Part shown: piece after piece, positions 6,477-14,217 of the stretch
How the letters are laid out: every line of letters starts with the position of its first letter
Position numbering within the stretch: position 1 is the stretch's first letter
Source of the DNA: Clostridia bacterium
GTDB lineage: Bacteria; Bacillota_A; Clostridia; Oscillospirales; QAKW01
Length of the DNA: 15,948 bases
Assembly (NCBI GenBank): GCA_017396865.1
Contig: JAFQKO010000144.1
Coordinates: 1 to 15,948 of the forward strand
Reading direction: 5' to 3'
Translations under genes and position numbers: made by a program
The notes under the pieces: generated by a model
The model's database searches: none
The model's input: the letters and a program-made list of their open reading frames with translations, nothing else
Told to the model about the DNA's origin: nothing

Positions 6477-8342
6477 TTATGCCTTATTTCTTTTTCTTAA
6501 AGTAAAAAAACAAACTGCACCTGCCATCAGAACCAAACCGATCACGGTGAAGATGGTCGTACCCATACCACCGGTCTCGGGCAGTGCCTCACCGGACTTA
6601 TTGGTGAGGGTGAAGTGGGCGTGTTGCTTATTGGGATCGGAGGATACGAAGCTGAAAACAGCGTCGTCGTTGGCATCCATATCGGAGGTGAAGCAATCCA
6701 AGCCGATGATGGCACCGGTCAGGGGGCCGTAGGTGTTGTTTACGGTGAGATAGAAGGAGGAGGTGGGCAGTACGTAGCCGTCGGGAGCGGTAACCTCAAC
6801 GATTTCATAGTTACCTTCGCCCAAGCCGTACAAACGAACGGTACCCAGATCATCACCCCAGATGGAATCATCGGGACCCTGAGCGGGATCCTGATCGCTG
6901 TTGACCTTCAGAACAGTGGTGGCGGTCAAAGCGGAGAAGTCGATGGTGGCGGTGCCGTCCAGCTTATAGAGGGCGTCGGCATTGGCGCTGTCGTCCGATT
7001 TCAACATATAAACGGGGTAGCCGTCCTTGTGGGTGGTCTTGTAGAAGGTCAGCGCTTCGCCGATGCGGTTCTTCTCGGCATCGGTGCGATAAACGGTGAA
7101 CTCAGCACCGGGCAGCAGAGTGGTGGTGGTAGCACCGCCTGCGCCTGCGGCACGCTTGGAGAGAGCCAGCAGGTTGGTATAAACAACGGCGGTATCGGAG
7201 ATGCTGGTTCTGTTGTCTGCACCGGGAGCCTCATGGGGATCAACGGTGTAGTAGAGGGTAGCGGTGTTGGTCAGCGAGAAATCAAAGTAGTTGTTGAGCT
7301 GAGCCGCATAGTAGAGGTCGATGGTGGCGGAATCGTGGAAAACCTTGGAGCCCACGGTAGCGCCTGCGGGAAGCATGCCGTCCTTGTAAACGGCGTCGGT
7401 ATCGAAGATGATGCCGTCGGTGGCGCCGGTGTTGGCGTTGCCAACGTAGTAGTAGCCGTCGGAGGCGGTGCCTTCGCCGTCTGCGTCAAAGTATTCGGAG
7501 ATGTCTACCTTGGTGCCGTCGGCATAGGTAACGAAGATCTTGAGGGCATAATCGTTGCCGATCTTGTTGCGCATGGTTCTGCCCAGATTGATGGAGTCGG
7601 AGATCTGGAGATGATAGCCCTGCGTAAAGGTAGAGGTGTTGGGCACGGTGATGGTCAGCTTGTACCAAACCGCATTGTCGAGAGAGGCGGAAACGCCCTT
7701 CACGTTCATTTCATCATAGGTGGCAGCCTGCAGTGCATCCCAGGTGATGTTGGCATCGTCGGTAACGGTGTAGATCACCTTGGAGAGCTCGGGGCGGGAA
7801 GCCTTGATGTTGATGGAAACGTCACCGGTTACGGTGGTGAGCATGATGCCGGAAAGAACTTCACCGGCTGCAACAGAGGTGTCGTCGGTTACCAGATAGT
7901 AGCCGTAGGGAAGGCTGTCGAAAACGATAGAGGTGTCGTTGGAACCTGCGGTTTTAGCAGCAGCCGCGGGCAAGCCCTGATCAACGATGAAGGCCTCCAA
8001 AGCCACAACGAAGGTTTGCATGGCGGCGGCATTATCCTTGATGGCGGCAATCTTGTTGACCACGTTGGTGATGTTCTCCACCTCGGTGTCGCTCATGGAA
8101 AAATGAGCCTTGAAGAAGGCTTTATAAGCGGTGTTCTCCCAGGTATAGGAGATGCCGTCGCCGTCGCCTGCGGCGGCGAAGATCTTATAGGCGGTCAGGG
8201 TTTTTCCGGCAACGGAAACGGAATTATCTTCCGAGCCGTTCACGGTGATGCTGGCGCTGTCGGCCGCAAAGGATGCGGGGATCATGGCAAATACCAGCAG
8301 GGCGGCGATGAGGATCGCCAGGGTTCTTTTGATGGTTTTCAT
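6477..8342 (-). CDS. Major (backbone) pilin, isopeptide-forming, LPETG-anchored
   Basis: This 621-residue pilin starts with a signal peptide (1-26, cut after ASFA). The N-terminal domain runs to about 180. A segment with Lys180 and Lys188 (PELSK) probably holds the lysine used for polymerisation and the start of the second domain. A D2 domain (about 188-390) ends in VVYTN, and a C-terminal Cna_B-like domain (about 392-581) has Lys396, the E-box NYEIVEVTAPDGY (511-523, Glu516) and Asn581, the usual isopeptide triad. LPETG (587-591), a hydrophobic helix and RKRNKA complete the sorting signal. This SpaA/FctA-type plan marks it as the shaft subunit linked by the downstream sortase. AAGGAG eight bases before the ATG supports the start. 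Which lysine is used in polymerisation is inferred. Confidence 0.93.
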   Translation of the reverse strand: MKTIKRTLAILIAALLVFAMIPASFAADSASITVNGSEDNSVSVAGKTLTAYKIFAAAGDGDGISYTWENTAYKAFFKAHFSMSDTEVENITNVVNKIAAIKDNAAAMQTFVVALEAFIVDQGLPAAAAKTAGSNDTSIVFDSLPYGYYLVTDDTSVAAGEVLSGIMLTTVTGDVSINIKASRPELSKVIYTVTDDANITWDALQAATYDEMNVKGVSASLDNAVWYKLTITVPNTSTFTQGYHLQISDSINLGRTMRNKIGNDYALKIFVTYADGTKVDISEYFDADGEGTASDGYYYVGNANTGATDGIIFDTDAVYKDGMLPAGATVGSKVFHDSATIDLYYAAQLNNYFDFSLTNTATLYYTVDPHEAPGADNRTSISDTAVVYTNLLALSKRAAGAGGATTTTLLPGAEFTVYRTDAEKNRIGEALTFYKTTHKDGYPVYMLKSDDSANADALYKLDGTATIDFSALTATTVLKVNSDQDPAQGPDDSIWGDDLGTVRLYGLGEGNYEIVEVTAPDGYVLPTSSFYLTVNNTYGPLTGAIIGLDCFTSDMDANDDAVFSFVSSDPNKQHAHFTLTNKSGEALPETGGMGTTIFTVIGLVLMAGAVCFFTLRKRNKA

Positions 8343-8393
8343 AAGTGTTTCTCCTTTTCTTTTATTTTTCTTTAAATAAAAAACGTAATGTAT

Positions 8394-11300
8394 TCAAGAA
8401 AACCTCCTTCCCAAAAGTTTTCTTGCTATATAGAAGCAGGGGATCAGCATCAGCAAAATGCCCCATGCTATATAGTGATGGGATCCGCTTCCGCCCGAGA
8501 TGGGAAGGGGGATGGCCGCCTGATTGTACACGACTATATTATAGGCGTTGGCAGAGGCAGAAGCGAAGGAATGCGTTTCAACGGCCACGGTTCCGTCTTC
8601 CCCGATGGTGAAGTAGATCGGCTCGATGGGATAATAGCCGTCGAGGGGAAGCTCGGTCAGCCGATAGCGAACGTTGACCTTGAGGTTATCAAAGATCAAA
8701 ACGCCGTTTTCGTTGGTGGTAAGGGTCTTGGCAACCATCGAGGTGTCCACCGTGCCATCGGCCTTCAGCGCCTCCAGCAGGAAGGTTACGTTGGAAAGCC
8801 GATCGTGGGTCAGCGCATCCATTTTGGTCAGACGCAGTAAAACGCGCTTGGTGTTGTTGGTCACCGTCAGCAGCAGGAAGTTTTCGCCCTGCTCGGTAAC
8901 GGTACGCTTGGAATCATAGCTGGCGATCCAGTTCATAAAGGTGTAGTCGGCCTTGCATTGCTCGGTTCCGATCCGAATCTCACGCAGGGAATAGGTGATC
9001 GCCGTGCCGTTGACGTAGGTCGGTAAATTCGGCCAAACGTATTGCCAATTGTTGGCGGCATTGAGGGTCACCGTCGGGGTCACCTCGGCCAGCAGATGGG
9101 TAACCAAGCGGTCGTTGGCCATCAGCTGTACCGTAACCTCTGCCCATTCGCTTTCGGGGCAGTCCCATTCCTTTTGGGCGGTCACGGTGATGCTGTCGGT
9201 ACTGTTACCAACGACCAGCAGGCCGCCGTGGTATTGCGCCATGCCGTTGCCGCCGCTGAGGATGCCGACGGTGGTGTGGGTATCGTCGGTATAGCCGACA
9301 ACGACGTCCTCGGTGGGGGTATAGCCCTCGGGGGCTTGTACCTCCTGAATGGTCACCGCTCCGTTTTCGTAGCTAAATTCCTCGATCAGCAGCTCGAAAT
9401 AGCCGTTTTCGCTGGCCGAAAGGTGGGTGTGGGTTCCGTTTTGCTGATCCCATTCGTAGGCGTGGGTGGCCTCGTTATAATTGAATTTCAGCGCAACTCC
9501 GTTTTGCAGCAGGCGGAAAACAGCGCCGTCCAGCGCATTGCCGGTCTTGATGTCCTGCTTTTTGATGATGATGGAGTCGCTGCGGTTGTAGATGTTGGTA
9601 AAGCCCGCCCGCAGCACCTCGGGATCCCCCTCGTCCAGCGCATAGGTCATGCCCTGAACTGTTACGGAGGTGCCGGCTCCGGTGGTGGTCTGCGCGCCCG
9701 AAGCATCGATAACGGTGAACTCGGAATAAACCGAGAAATCAATGGACGGATCGGGGAAGATGTGGGGGTGCTCGGTAATGGTCCAAAGCTCACCGTATTT
9801 AACGTCGGTGATATCCCAAACGTAGGTGTCGGTGATTGCATCGTGGGAGGTGTAGTTGTTCAGCGTCAGATCGTGAACGTTGGTGAGCGCCGCATTGGTG
9901 GCGGTGATGTAGAAATCCTTCTTGGCCTCTTGGATCAGCTCCTTGTTGCCCGCGAAGGTCTTGGTTACGTGGATGATGCCCTCTTTTCGCACCAGCTTGC
10001 CGTCGATGTGCCAGGCATCGCTCTGGGTTTTGAAAACATACCAGCGGATGGCGTAGGCGTTGCTGTTGAGATCCTCGGGCGCCACGATCACCGTATCGCC
10101 GCTGTCGGTCTTCACCGAAAGCTTGCCTTGGGAGGCGTAGGTTTTGAGCTGCTCAAAGATGTAGTCGTCGGTGGGGAAGGAGGTCAGCCAAACACCGCCG
10201 TTGTCGGTGGCACCGTAAAGGGCGCGAATCTCCTGATCGGCTCCGTAGGAGTTGTCGGAGGTGGTATCGGCGATGTTGTATTGGGTGAGCTGATTGTAGC
10301 TCTTGCCGTCGTTGGCACCGTCCACAAAGGAGGCCCAAAGGGATTTGGTGTAGAGGTTGGAGTCCTGGCTGGTGATGTTGCCGTCGGTATCCACCGCCAC
10401 CGAGTCGTAGCGAACGTAGAAGTCGGCCGTCTGCACCGAATCGTATTGCCATACGCCGATCAGGCTCAGGCGGCCGTAGGTGCTGTAGGCAAGCATCTCC
10501 TCCCAAAGCAGGGTGGTGTTGGGCTCCAGAATAACGTCGGTCCCCTCGATCTGCCAGCCCTTAAAGTGGATCACCCGATGTACGTTTGTGGTAGAGCCGT
10601 TCAACGATGCCCAAACGTCGGTTTGGGAGGCGTTGTGCAGGGTGGCACTTAAGCCCTCCGAATAGCTTTCGTCCAGCGTTTCGGAGCCGGTGGTGGCGAT
10701 GGTCGGCCGTGTGGCTACCGTATGGTTCCCGACCGTGGGGAAGTTGAGATCGTATTCAATATGTACGGCGGTAATGGGGCCGAGCAGTTGGGCGGTGAAG
10801 GTGGTTTTTGCGTTGACGGTTATCGCCGTGCCGGGCTCGTAGTCGTTGCCGCCGCTTTGCCAAAGATAATTCCCGCTCGGCAGGGTAATGGTGCTGCCTG
10901 CGCGTACGTAGCGTACCTCCGAGGTGCCGTCGGGATAGGTAAAGGTAACGGAATAGAACTTCAGGGAGGGGTTGCTTGCGTTGGTGTCGCTCACGCCAAC
11001 CAACCGTCCGTAAACCGCGCGGCTGTTGACCGAGCTTAAGGTGAAGGAGGTCGTATTCCGAACGGTCACCGAGGTGCGGTAGTTGGAGGTGGTCGCAGAG
11101 GTGGTATAGTAGAGCTTGACCTGATTGGAGGTCAGCTCGGTGCCGAGCTGCTCGTTGATGAAGCTCATCATCGTTGCCGTATTGACGGTACCGCTTCGGC
11201 CGGAGGAGGTGTAGGCGATATTACCGATGCATTGCCACTGATTGTCGAGATAAACGTAGAGGTTCAGCCGATTTCCCGAGGAGGAGGGCGAATCTCCTAC

Positions 11301-11843
11301 CGCAAGGGTGGTTGCTCCGCCGCCGTTGCTTTGGGGCAGACTGCTGTCGGTGATGGCAGAGGCGTAGGTGTTGATCTCCTCGTTCAGCGTCAGGGCTGCC
11401 GCCGTGCGATCGTTACCGATGGTGCTGTTCAGCGCAGATACCGTTTCCTTGTTGTATTGCAGCGTTTCAAGGGTCGGCTCCGTTTCCGCGCTGTTCAGCG
11501 TGGGATTGAGCCGCAGCGCCGAGCCGATGGTATCGTGGAGCACGCTCTCCAGCGAATAATCCTCGGTTCGGTTGATGTAGCCTAAAAGTGCGTTGATGTC
11601 GTTGTCCCGCAGTAGAACCAGATAGCAGTTCTCGTCGTGGGCATGGGCGAGGGTCTTGCAGGTGAGCAGATCCTCGTGGTAGCATTGATCGGTGTGGGTA
11701 TGCTCCTTGATGCTGCATCGCACCGTTTGCTCCAAGGCAACGGTTTGGCGGGAGAATAAGAATCCGCACATCACCGCCGCCAGCAGGCAGAGCACCGTGG
11801 CCACAGCATACAGTATTAAGTTTTTGCGTTGCTTGTTTGCCAC
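8394..11843 (-). CDS. Large pilus adhesin/tip pilin with Cna_B domains and LPISG signal
   Basis: The protein is 1149 residues and starts at a GTG (11843) behind a good AGGAG. A hydrophobic export segment (about 8-30) is followed by a duplicated Cys/His motif (43-73), Ser/Thr-rich linkers and a large beta-rich adhesive region (about 180-620). Four Ig-like domains follow: about 622-754 (Lys628, Glu691), 755-855 (E-box VTIQEVQAPEGY, Glu834), 884-1000 (Glu955) and 1000-1095 (E-box around Glu1064). The C-terminus has LPISG (1113-1117), a hydrophobic helix and a basic tail. It lies 18 bp after the signal-peptidase-like gene and 51 bp before the backbone pilin. Size and position suggest the tip adhesin or a large accessory pilin; its ligand is unknown. 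LPISG has Ser in place of the usual Thr. Confidence 0.88.
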   Translation of the reverse strand: MANKQRKNLILYAVATVLCLLAAVMCGFLFSRQTVALEQTVRCSIKEHTHTDQCYHEDLLTCKTLAHAHDENCYLVLLRDNDINALLGYINRTEDYSLESVLHDTIGSALRLNPTLNSAETEPTLETLQYNKETVSALNSTIGNDRTAAALTLNEEINTYASAITDSSLPQSNGGGATTLAVGDSPSSSGNRLNLYVYLDNQWQCIGNIAYTSSGRSGTVNTATMMSFINEQLGTELTSNQVKLYYTTSATTSNYRTSVTVRNTTSFTLSSVNSRAVYGRLVGVSDTNASNPSLKFYSVTFTYPDGTSEVRYVRAGSTITLPSGNYLWQSGGNDYEPGTAITVNAKTTFTAQLLGPITAVHIEYDLNFPTVGNHTVATRPTIATTGSETLDESYSEGLSATLHNASQTDVWASLNGSTTNVHRVIHFKGWQIEGTDVILEPNTTLLWEEMLAYSTYGRLSLIGVWQYDSVQTADFYVRYDSVAVDTDGNITSQDSNLYTKSLWASFVDGANDGKSYNQLTQYNIADTTSDNSYGADQEIRALYGATDNGGVWLTSFPTDDYIFEQLKTYASQGKLSVKTDSGDTVIVAPEDLNSNAYAIRWYVFKTQSDAWHIDGKLVRKEGIIHVTKTFAGNKELIQEAKKDFYITATNAALTNVHDLTLNNYTSHDAITDTYVWDITDVKYGELWTITEHPHIFPDPSIDFSVYSEFTVIDASGAQTTTGAGTSVTVQGMTYALDEGDPEVLRAGFTNIYNRSDSIIIKKQDIKTGNALDGAVFRLLQNGVALKFNYNEATHAYEWDQQNGTHTHLSASENGYFELLIEEFSYENGAVTIQEVQAPEGYTPTEDVVVGYTDDTHTTVGILSGGNGMAQYHGGLLVVGNSTDSITVTAQKEWDCPESEWAEVTVQLMANDRLVTHLLAEVTPTVTLNAANNWQYVWPNLPTYVNGTAITYSLREIRIGTEQCKADYTFMNWIASYDSKRTVTEQGENFLLLTVTNNTKRVLLRLTKMDALTHDRLSNVTFLLEALKADGTVDTSMVAKTLTTNENGVLIFDNLKVNVRYRLTELPLDGYYPIEPIYFTIGEDGTVAVETHSFASASANAYNIVVYNQAAIPLPISGGSGSHHYIAWGILLMLIPCFYIARKLLGRRFS

Positions 11844-11861
11844 GGCTGCTCCTTTTGATGA

Positions 11862-12398
11862 TTAGTAGAGAATCAGTTTGCCGATCAGGCGATCCTTGTC
11901 GATCGCACCGATCTCCTTCAAACGGCTGTCCATGGAGGTGGCTCGGTTGTCGCCCATTACAAAGAGGCTGTTGTGGGGCACCTTGCAGGGATAGTCTTGG
12001 TTGCTTTGCCCTAAGGTTTTTGCGGATGCGTAGGGCTCCTCCTGCTCCTTGCCGTCCACGCTGACGGTGCCGAAGAGATCCACCGCAACCTGCTGCCCCT
12101 CGGTGGCGATCACCCGCCGTACCAAAACGCTGTTGTTGTAGTAGAAGGCAACCAGGTCGCCCGCCTCAATGCTGTCGGTCTTCATCGCCATAACGTACTG
12201 CCCGCTCTCTAAGGTGGGCTCCATGGCCGATCCGTTGTATTTCAGGATCGGAAAGAATTGGGTGAAGACCGTCACCAGCAAAACAGCAATGGCGGCGATG
12301 CTCAAAAACACCGCGATCACCTTGCCGATGGCCGCTTTATCCCGCCCGAAACGGTTCTTTTTTCGTATGTGTTTGGATTTGTTTTTTTCCTTTTCCAT
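11862..12398 (-). CDS. Signal peptidase I-like protein, probably catalytically inactive pilus factor
   Basis: This 178-residue protein has a basic N-terminus, one membrane helix (about 25-48) and the S26-family boxes: NGSAMEPTL (55-63), the beta segment with VRRVIATEG (93-101) and VMGDNRATSMDSR (147-159). In active enzymes the first box is G-x-S-M-x-P with catalytic Ser before Met; here that position is Ala58, and the only Ser is one residue earlier (Ser57). The catalytic Lys before the conserved Arg is Arg94. Both dyad residues therefore appear lost while the fold motifs remain. Streptococcal pilus loci encode a similar dyad-lacking homologue, SipA2, needed for pilus assembly. First gene of the pilus operon. 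The ATG at 12398 has only a weak ribosome site. Family certain; inactivity inferred from alignment by eye. Confidence 0.88.
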   Translation of the reverse strand: MEKEKNKSKHIRKKNRFGRDKAAIGKVIAVFLSIAAIAVLLVTVFTQFFPILKYNGSAMEPTLESGQYVMAMKTDSIEAGDLVAFYYNNSVLVRRVIATEGQQVAVDLFGTVSVDGKEQEEPYASAKTLGQSNQDYPCKVPHNSLFVMGDNRATSMDSRLKEIGAIDKDRLIGKLILY

Positions 12399-12423
12399 GC
12401 CAAGCCGTCCGTTTTGTTGATAT

Positions 12424-12436
12424 TATCAAAATGATA
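12424..12436. promoter_or_regulatory. Palindrome in the pilus operon leader
   Basis: TATCA, AAA, TGATA form a perfect 5+3+5 inverted repeat between the predicted transcription start and the signal-peptidase-like gene. It could be an operator for a repressor, but it is short and AT-rich. Confidence 0.3.
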
Positions 12437-12452
12437 TAATTTTCCACCTTCT

Positions 12453-12480
12453 ATAATATCACATTTAACACTAAAATCAA
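12453..12480 (-). promoter_or_regulatory. Promoter of the pilus operon
   Basis: On the minus strand TTGATT (12480-12475), a 16-bp spacer and TATTAT (12458-12453) lie about 55 bp before the first pilus gene in a strongly AT-rich stretch. The terminator at 12532-12564 insulates it from the upstream genes. The 12399-12626 stretch holds only this promoter, the palindrome and that terminator. Confidence 0.65.
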
Positions 12481-12531
12481 GAGGAAAATTCTTAATTTTT
12501 GGCATTTTTTTACTTGCAAATCAAGAGAGAA

Positions 12532-12569
12532 AAAGCCATGCAACAGATGTAGTTGCATGGCTTTGTTTT
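12532..12569 (-). terminator. Intrinsic terminator after the hydrolase/phosphatase-stub operon
   Basis: A perfect 13-bp stem (12532-12544 with 12552-12564) with a 7-nt loop is followed on the minus strand by TTTTTCTC. It lies 60 bp after the stop of the phosphatase stub and just before the pilus promoter. The plus strand also has a T-rich run after it, but no plus-strand gene ends here. Confidence 0.88.
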
Positions 12570-12626
12570 CATACTATATTTAGTGGTTTTTCCACTTCGC
12601 TCAGATGTGCGGAAATTCCGATTTTT

Positions 12627-12791
12627 TCAAAATAAATTTTTTCGTTTTCGAAGATCAGCTCGGATATAGCGGCAAACGCGCTCTGCTTGCTGCTCACCCG
12701 TTTCCGAGAGCGGTGAGTCGATTTGACCGGCAAAGATTTTGCCGTGGTTATGCGCACTTTCTCCATGGCGGATTAAAAGCAGTTTTGTCAT
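12627..12791 (-). pseudogene. Truncated histidine phosphatase (phosphoglycerate mutase-like), N-terminal remnant
   Basis: The ATG at 12791 overlaps the hydrolase stop (ATGA), and the frame runs 54 residues to a TGA. The start, MTKLLLIRHGES, is the classic histidine phosphatase signature with catalytic His9 in RHG, followed by AGQIDSPLSETGEQQAERV (21-39), a textbook match to the family N-terminus. Full proteins are about 180-220 residues; the second catalytic His and most of the fold are absent. Beyond codon 44 the frame turns basic and stops. Shifting by one base gives a continuation ending in SAHLSEVEKPLNIV that still looks vaguely family-like, so a frameshift plus loss of the 3' part is likely. 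The terminator follows after 60 bp, leaving no room for the rest. Recognition is strong; loss of function is inferred from length. Confidence 0.8.
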
Positions 12792-13633
12792 ATTTCGATC
12801 TCCATGCCGTCGTAGGCAACGATCATGCCGTGCTCGGCGGCCTCCTGCTCCAATTCCTCATGGGTGCGCTCCACCAAATGGCCGATGTGGCTGAGGGCGA
12901 TGGTGGTGTGCTCGTCGACGTTGCCGCTTTGGCGCATCTGCTCCACCATCTCAATGCACCAATCCATGTCCATATGGGCTTGGGTGAGCTGGGCACCCCG
13001 CTTGAGGGTGCAATCCATTGAGATGAAATCAAAGGTCAGGCCGCTGTTTTGAATGTACTCCATCGCATCGGGATGGAATTTGCCGGTATCCTGCGCCCAA
13101 AGGATGCTTTTATCCCCCTTTTGGATGATAAAGATCATTGCCCCGATGGCCTCTGCATGGCGGGCGCGCAGGGGGGTGATCTTATAATCGAGGATCTCGG
13201 TGGTCTGATAGGGGATCAGCGCGTGGGCGGCTACTCGGTAGTCGCAGGTACGGGTGCGCCGCCCCGAGGCAAAGTCTGCTTCGGTGCCGTCGATGGTCTT
13301 TTGGAGCTTGGCGGCGGTAAATTCGGAGCAATAGAAATGCACCGGCCAGTTTTCCCCCTGCGGACGGCTGAAGATATCCTCGGGCAGATAATGGTCGTGG
13401 TGACCGTGGGTGATGAGGATGTGCCGCACCTTGCGCAGATCCAAGCCTAAATAGGCGGTGTGGGCGAGGGTGTCCACGGGATATTCGATGGCGAGTACGT
13501 CGTCCAGCATCGCCTGGGAGCGGGTGCGGATGTTCTTTCCTTTATATTTACGCGCGTGTTCACAAATGCGGCAGGAACAGAAGATCTCGGGGATCCCGCC
13601 GCCTGCACTGGTGCCGTAGTATTTCAGCTTCAT
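12788..13633 (-). CDS. MBL-fold metallo-hydrolase, PhnP/RNase Z-like
   Basis: This 281-residue cytoplasmic hydrolase has the metallo-beta-lactamase motif H-x-H-x-D-H at 76-81 (ITHGHHDHY). The later SHIGH near 243-250 is a candidate for further metal contacts. Near the N-terminus, FCSCRIC places Cys at 19, 21 and 24, the C-x-C-x2-C pattern of the structural zinc site in PhnP, the cyclic phosphodiesterase of the phosphonate pathway. No other phosphonate genes are present, so the substrate is probably another cyclic or linear phosphodiester. AAGGAG seven bases before the ATG supports the start. It overlaps the phosphatase stub by 4 bp. No promoter fits in the 51 bp to the upstream operon, so it may depend on read-through. 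Confidence 0.88.
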   Translation of the reverse strand: MKLKYYGTSAGGGIPEIFCSCRICEHARKYKGKNIRTRSQAMLDDVLAIEYPVDTLAHTAYLGLDLRKVRHILITHGHHDHYLPEDIFSRPQGENWPVHFYCSEFTAAKLQKTIDGTEADFASGRRTRTCDYRVAAHALIPYQTTEILDYKITPLRARHAEAIGAMIFIIQKGDKSILWAQDTGKFHPDAMEYIQNSGLTFDFISMDCTLKRGAQLTQAHMDMDWCIEMVEQMRQSGNVDEHTTIALSHIGHLVERTHEELEQEAAEHGMIVAYDGMEIEI

Positions 13634-13651
13634 TTTGTTCTCCTTAAAAAT

Positions 13652-13680
13652 AATGCCGCCATGCTGGGCATGGCGGCATT
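13652..13680 (-). terminator. Hairpin after the oxidoreductase operon (terminator or attenuator)
   Basis: A perfect 13-bp, GC-rich stem (13652-13664 with 13668-13680) with a TGG loop begins 4 bp after the gamma-subunit stop. On the minus strand it is followed by ATTTTTAAGG, a short U run that merges into the ribosome site of the hydrolase gene. The short tract suggests partial termination, or an mRNA 3'-end stabiliser that allows read-through. Confidence 0.75.
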
Positions 13681-13684
13681 GGGA

Positions 13685-14215
13685 TCAATAATTATAGCCC
13701 ATTTCGAGCGCTTTGATATTCAGCTCCATCAGGTTGGCACGCTTGGCGGAAACCACCTTTTTGAGTGCCTCGGTGATGTCGTCGTAGTTAACGATGCCGG
13801 TCTCCTTGATCATCTTGCCCATCATGATCATGTTGGCAAGGGTGGGGATGCCTGCATCAGCCGCCATCTTGGTGGCAGGAATGTAGAAGGCCTTAACGTC
13901 CTCCCGCTCGACCTTGCGGCCGATGAGGGTGCTGTCCACGAAGATGAAGCCGCCTGCAACGGTAGCCGCCTCGAATTTATCGAGGGAGGGCAGGTTCATG
14001 GCGATCAGCACGTCGGGATTGGAGATGATGGGCGAACCAACGGGGGTTTCGCTCAGGATAACGCTGCAGTTTGCGGTACCGCCACGCATCTCGGGGCCGT
14101 AGGAGGGAAGCCAGCTGACCTCCTGATTCTCCAGCAGACCCTTGTAAGCAATGAATTTACCGGCGAAGAGGACGCCTTGGCCGCCGAAGCCGGCGATCAT
14201 AATTTGAGTCGTCAT
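13685..14215 (-). CDS. 2-oxoacid:ferredoxin oxidoreductase, gamma subunit
   Basis: The protein is 176 residues, the usual length for the separate gamma subunit. The N-terminal glycine motif [14 protein letters not shown] (7-20) and [18 protein letters not shown] (38-55) are diagnostic. The subunit helps form the CoA and electron-transfer part of enzymes that oxidatively decarboxylate 2-oxo acids to acyl-CoA while reducing ferredoxin. It starts 2 bp after the beta stop and is the last gene of the operon before the hairpin at 13652-13680. Sequence alone cannot separate the 2-oxoisovalerate (Vor) from the 2-oxoglutarate (Kor) type; the partial alpha subunit favours Vor. Confidence 0.93.
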   Translation of the reverse strand: MTTQIMIAGFGGQGVLFAGKFIAYKGLLENQEVSWLPSYGPEMRGGTANCSVILSETPVGSPIISNPDVLIAMNLPSLDKFEAATVAGGFIFVDSTLIGRKVEREDVKAFYIPATKMAADAGIPTLANMIMMGKMIKETGIVNYDDITEALKKVVSAKRANLMELNIKALEMGYNY

Positions 14216-14217
14216 AA

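Noticed and set aside
6615..8375. 586-residue open frame on the plus strand opposite the backbone pilin
   Set aside because: It is rich in Gly and Val with no domain pattern and no ribosome site, as expected from the antisense of a GC-biased gene; the minus frame has a signal peptide, E-box and LPETG.
9042..10652. 536-residue open frame on the plus strand inside the adhesin gene
   Set aside because: Low-complexity Gly/Val composition and no start signals; the minus strand encodes a clear Cna_B adhesin.
10400..11800. Possible repeats or phase-variable tracts in the adhesin gene
   Set aside because: Thr/Ser-rich coding stretches look repetitive at protein level, but no tandem DNA repeat or long homopolymer was found by eye.
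11862..12398. SipW-type (ER-type) signal peptidase
   Set aside because: SipW-type enzymes have His in place of the catalytic Lys; here the position is Arg and the Ser is also replaced, and the boxes follow the bacterial LepB pattern.
12569..12766. 65-residue minus-strand frame in the phosphatase stub region
   Set aside because: It is out of frame with the RHG motif and lacks a ribosome site. Its C-terminal part is better explained as the shifted continuation of the decayed phosphatase.
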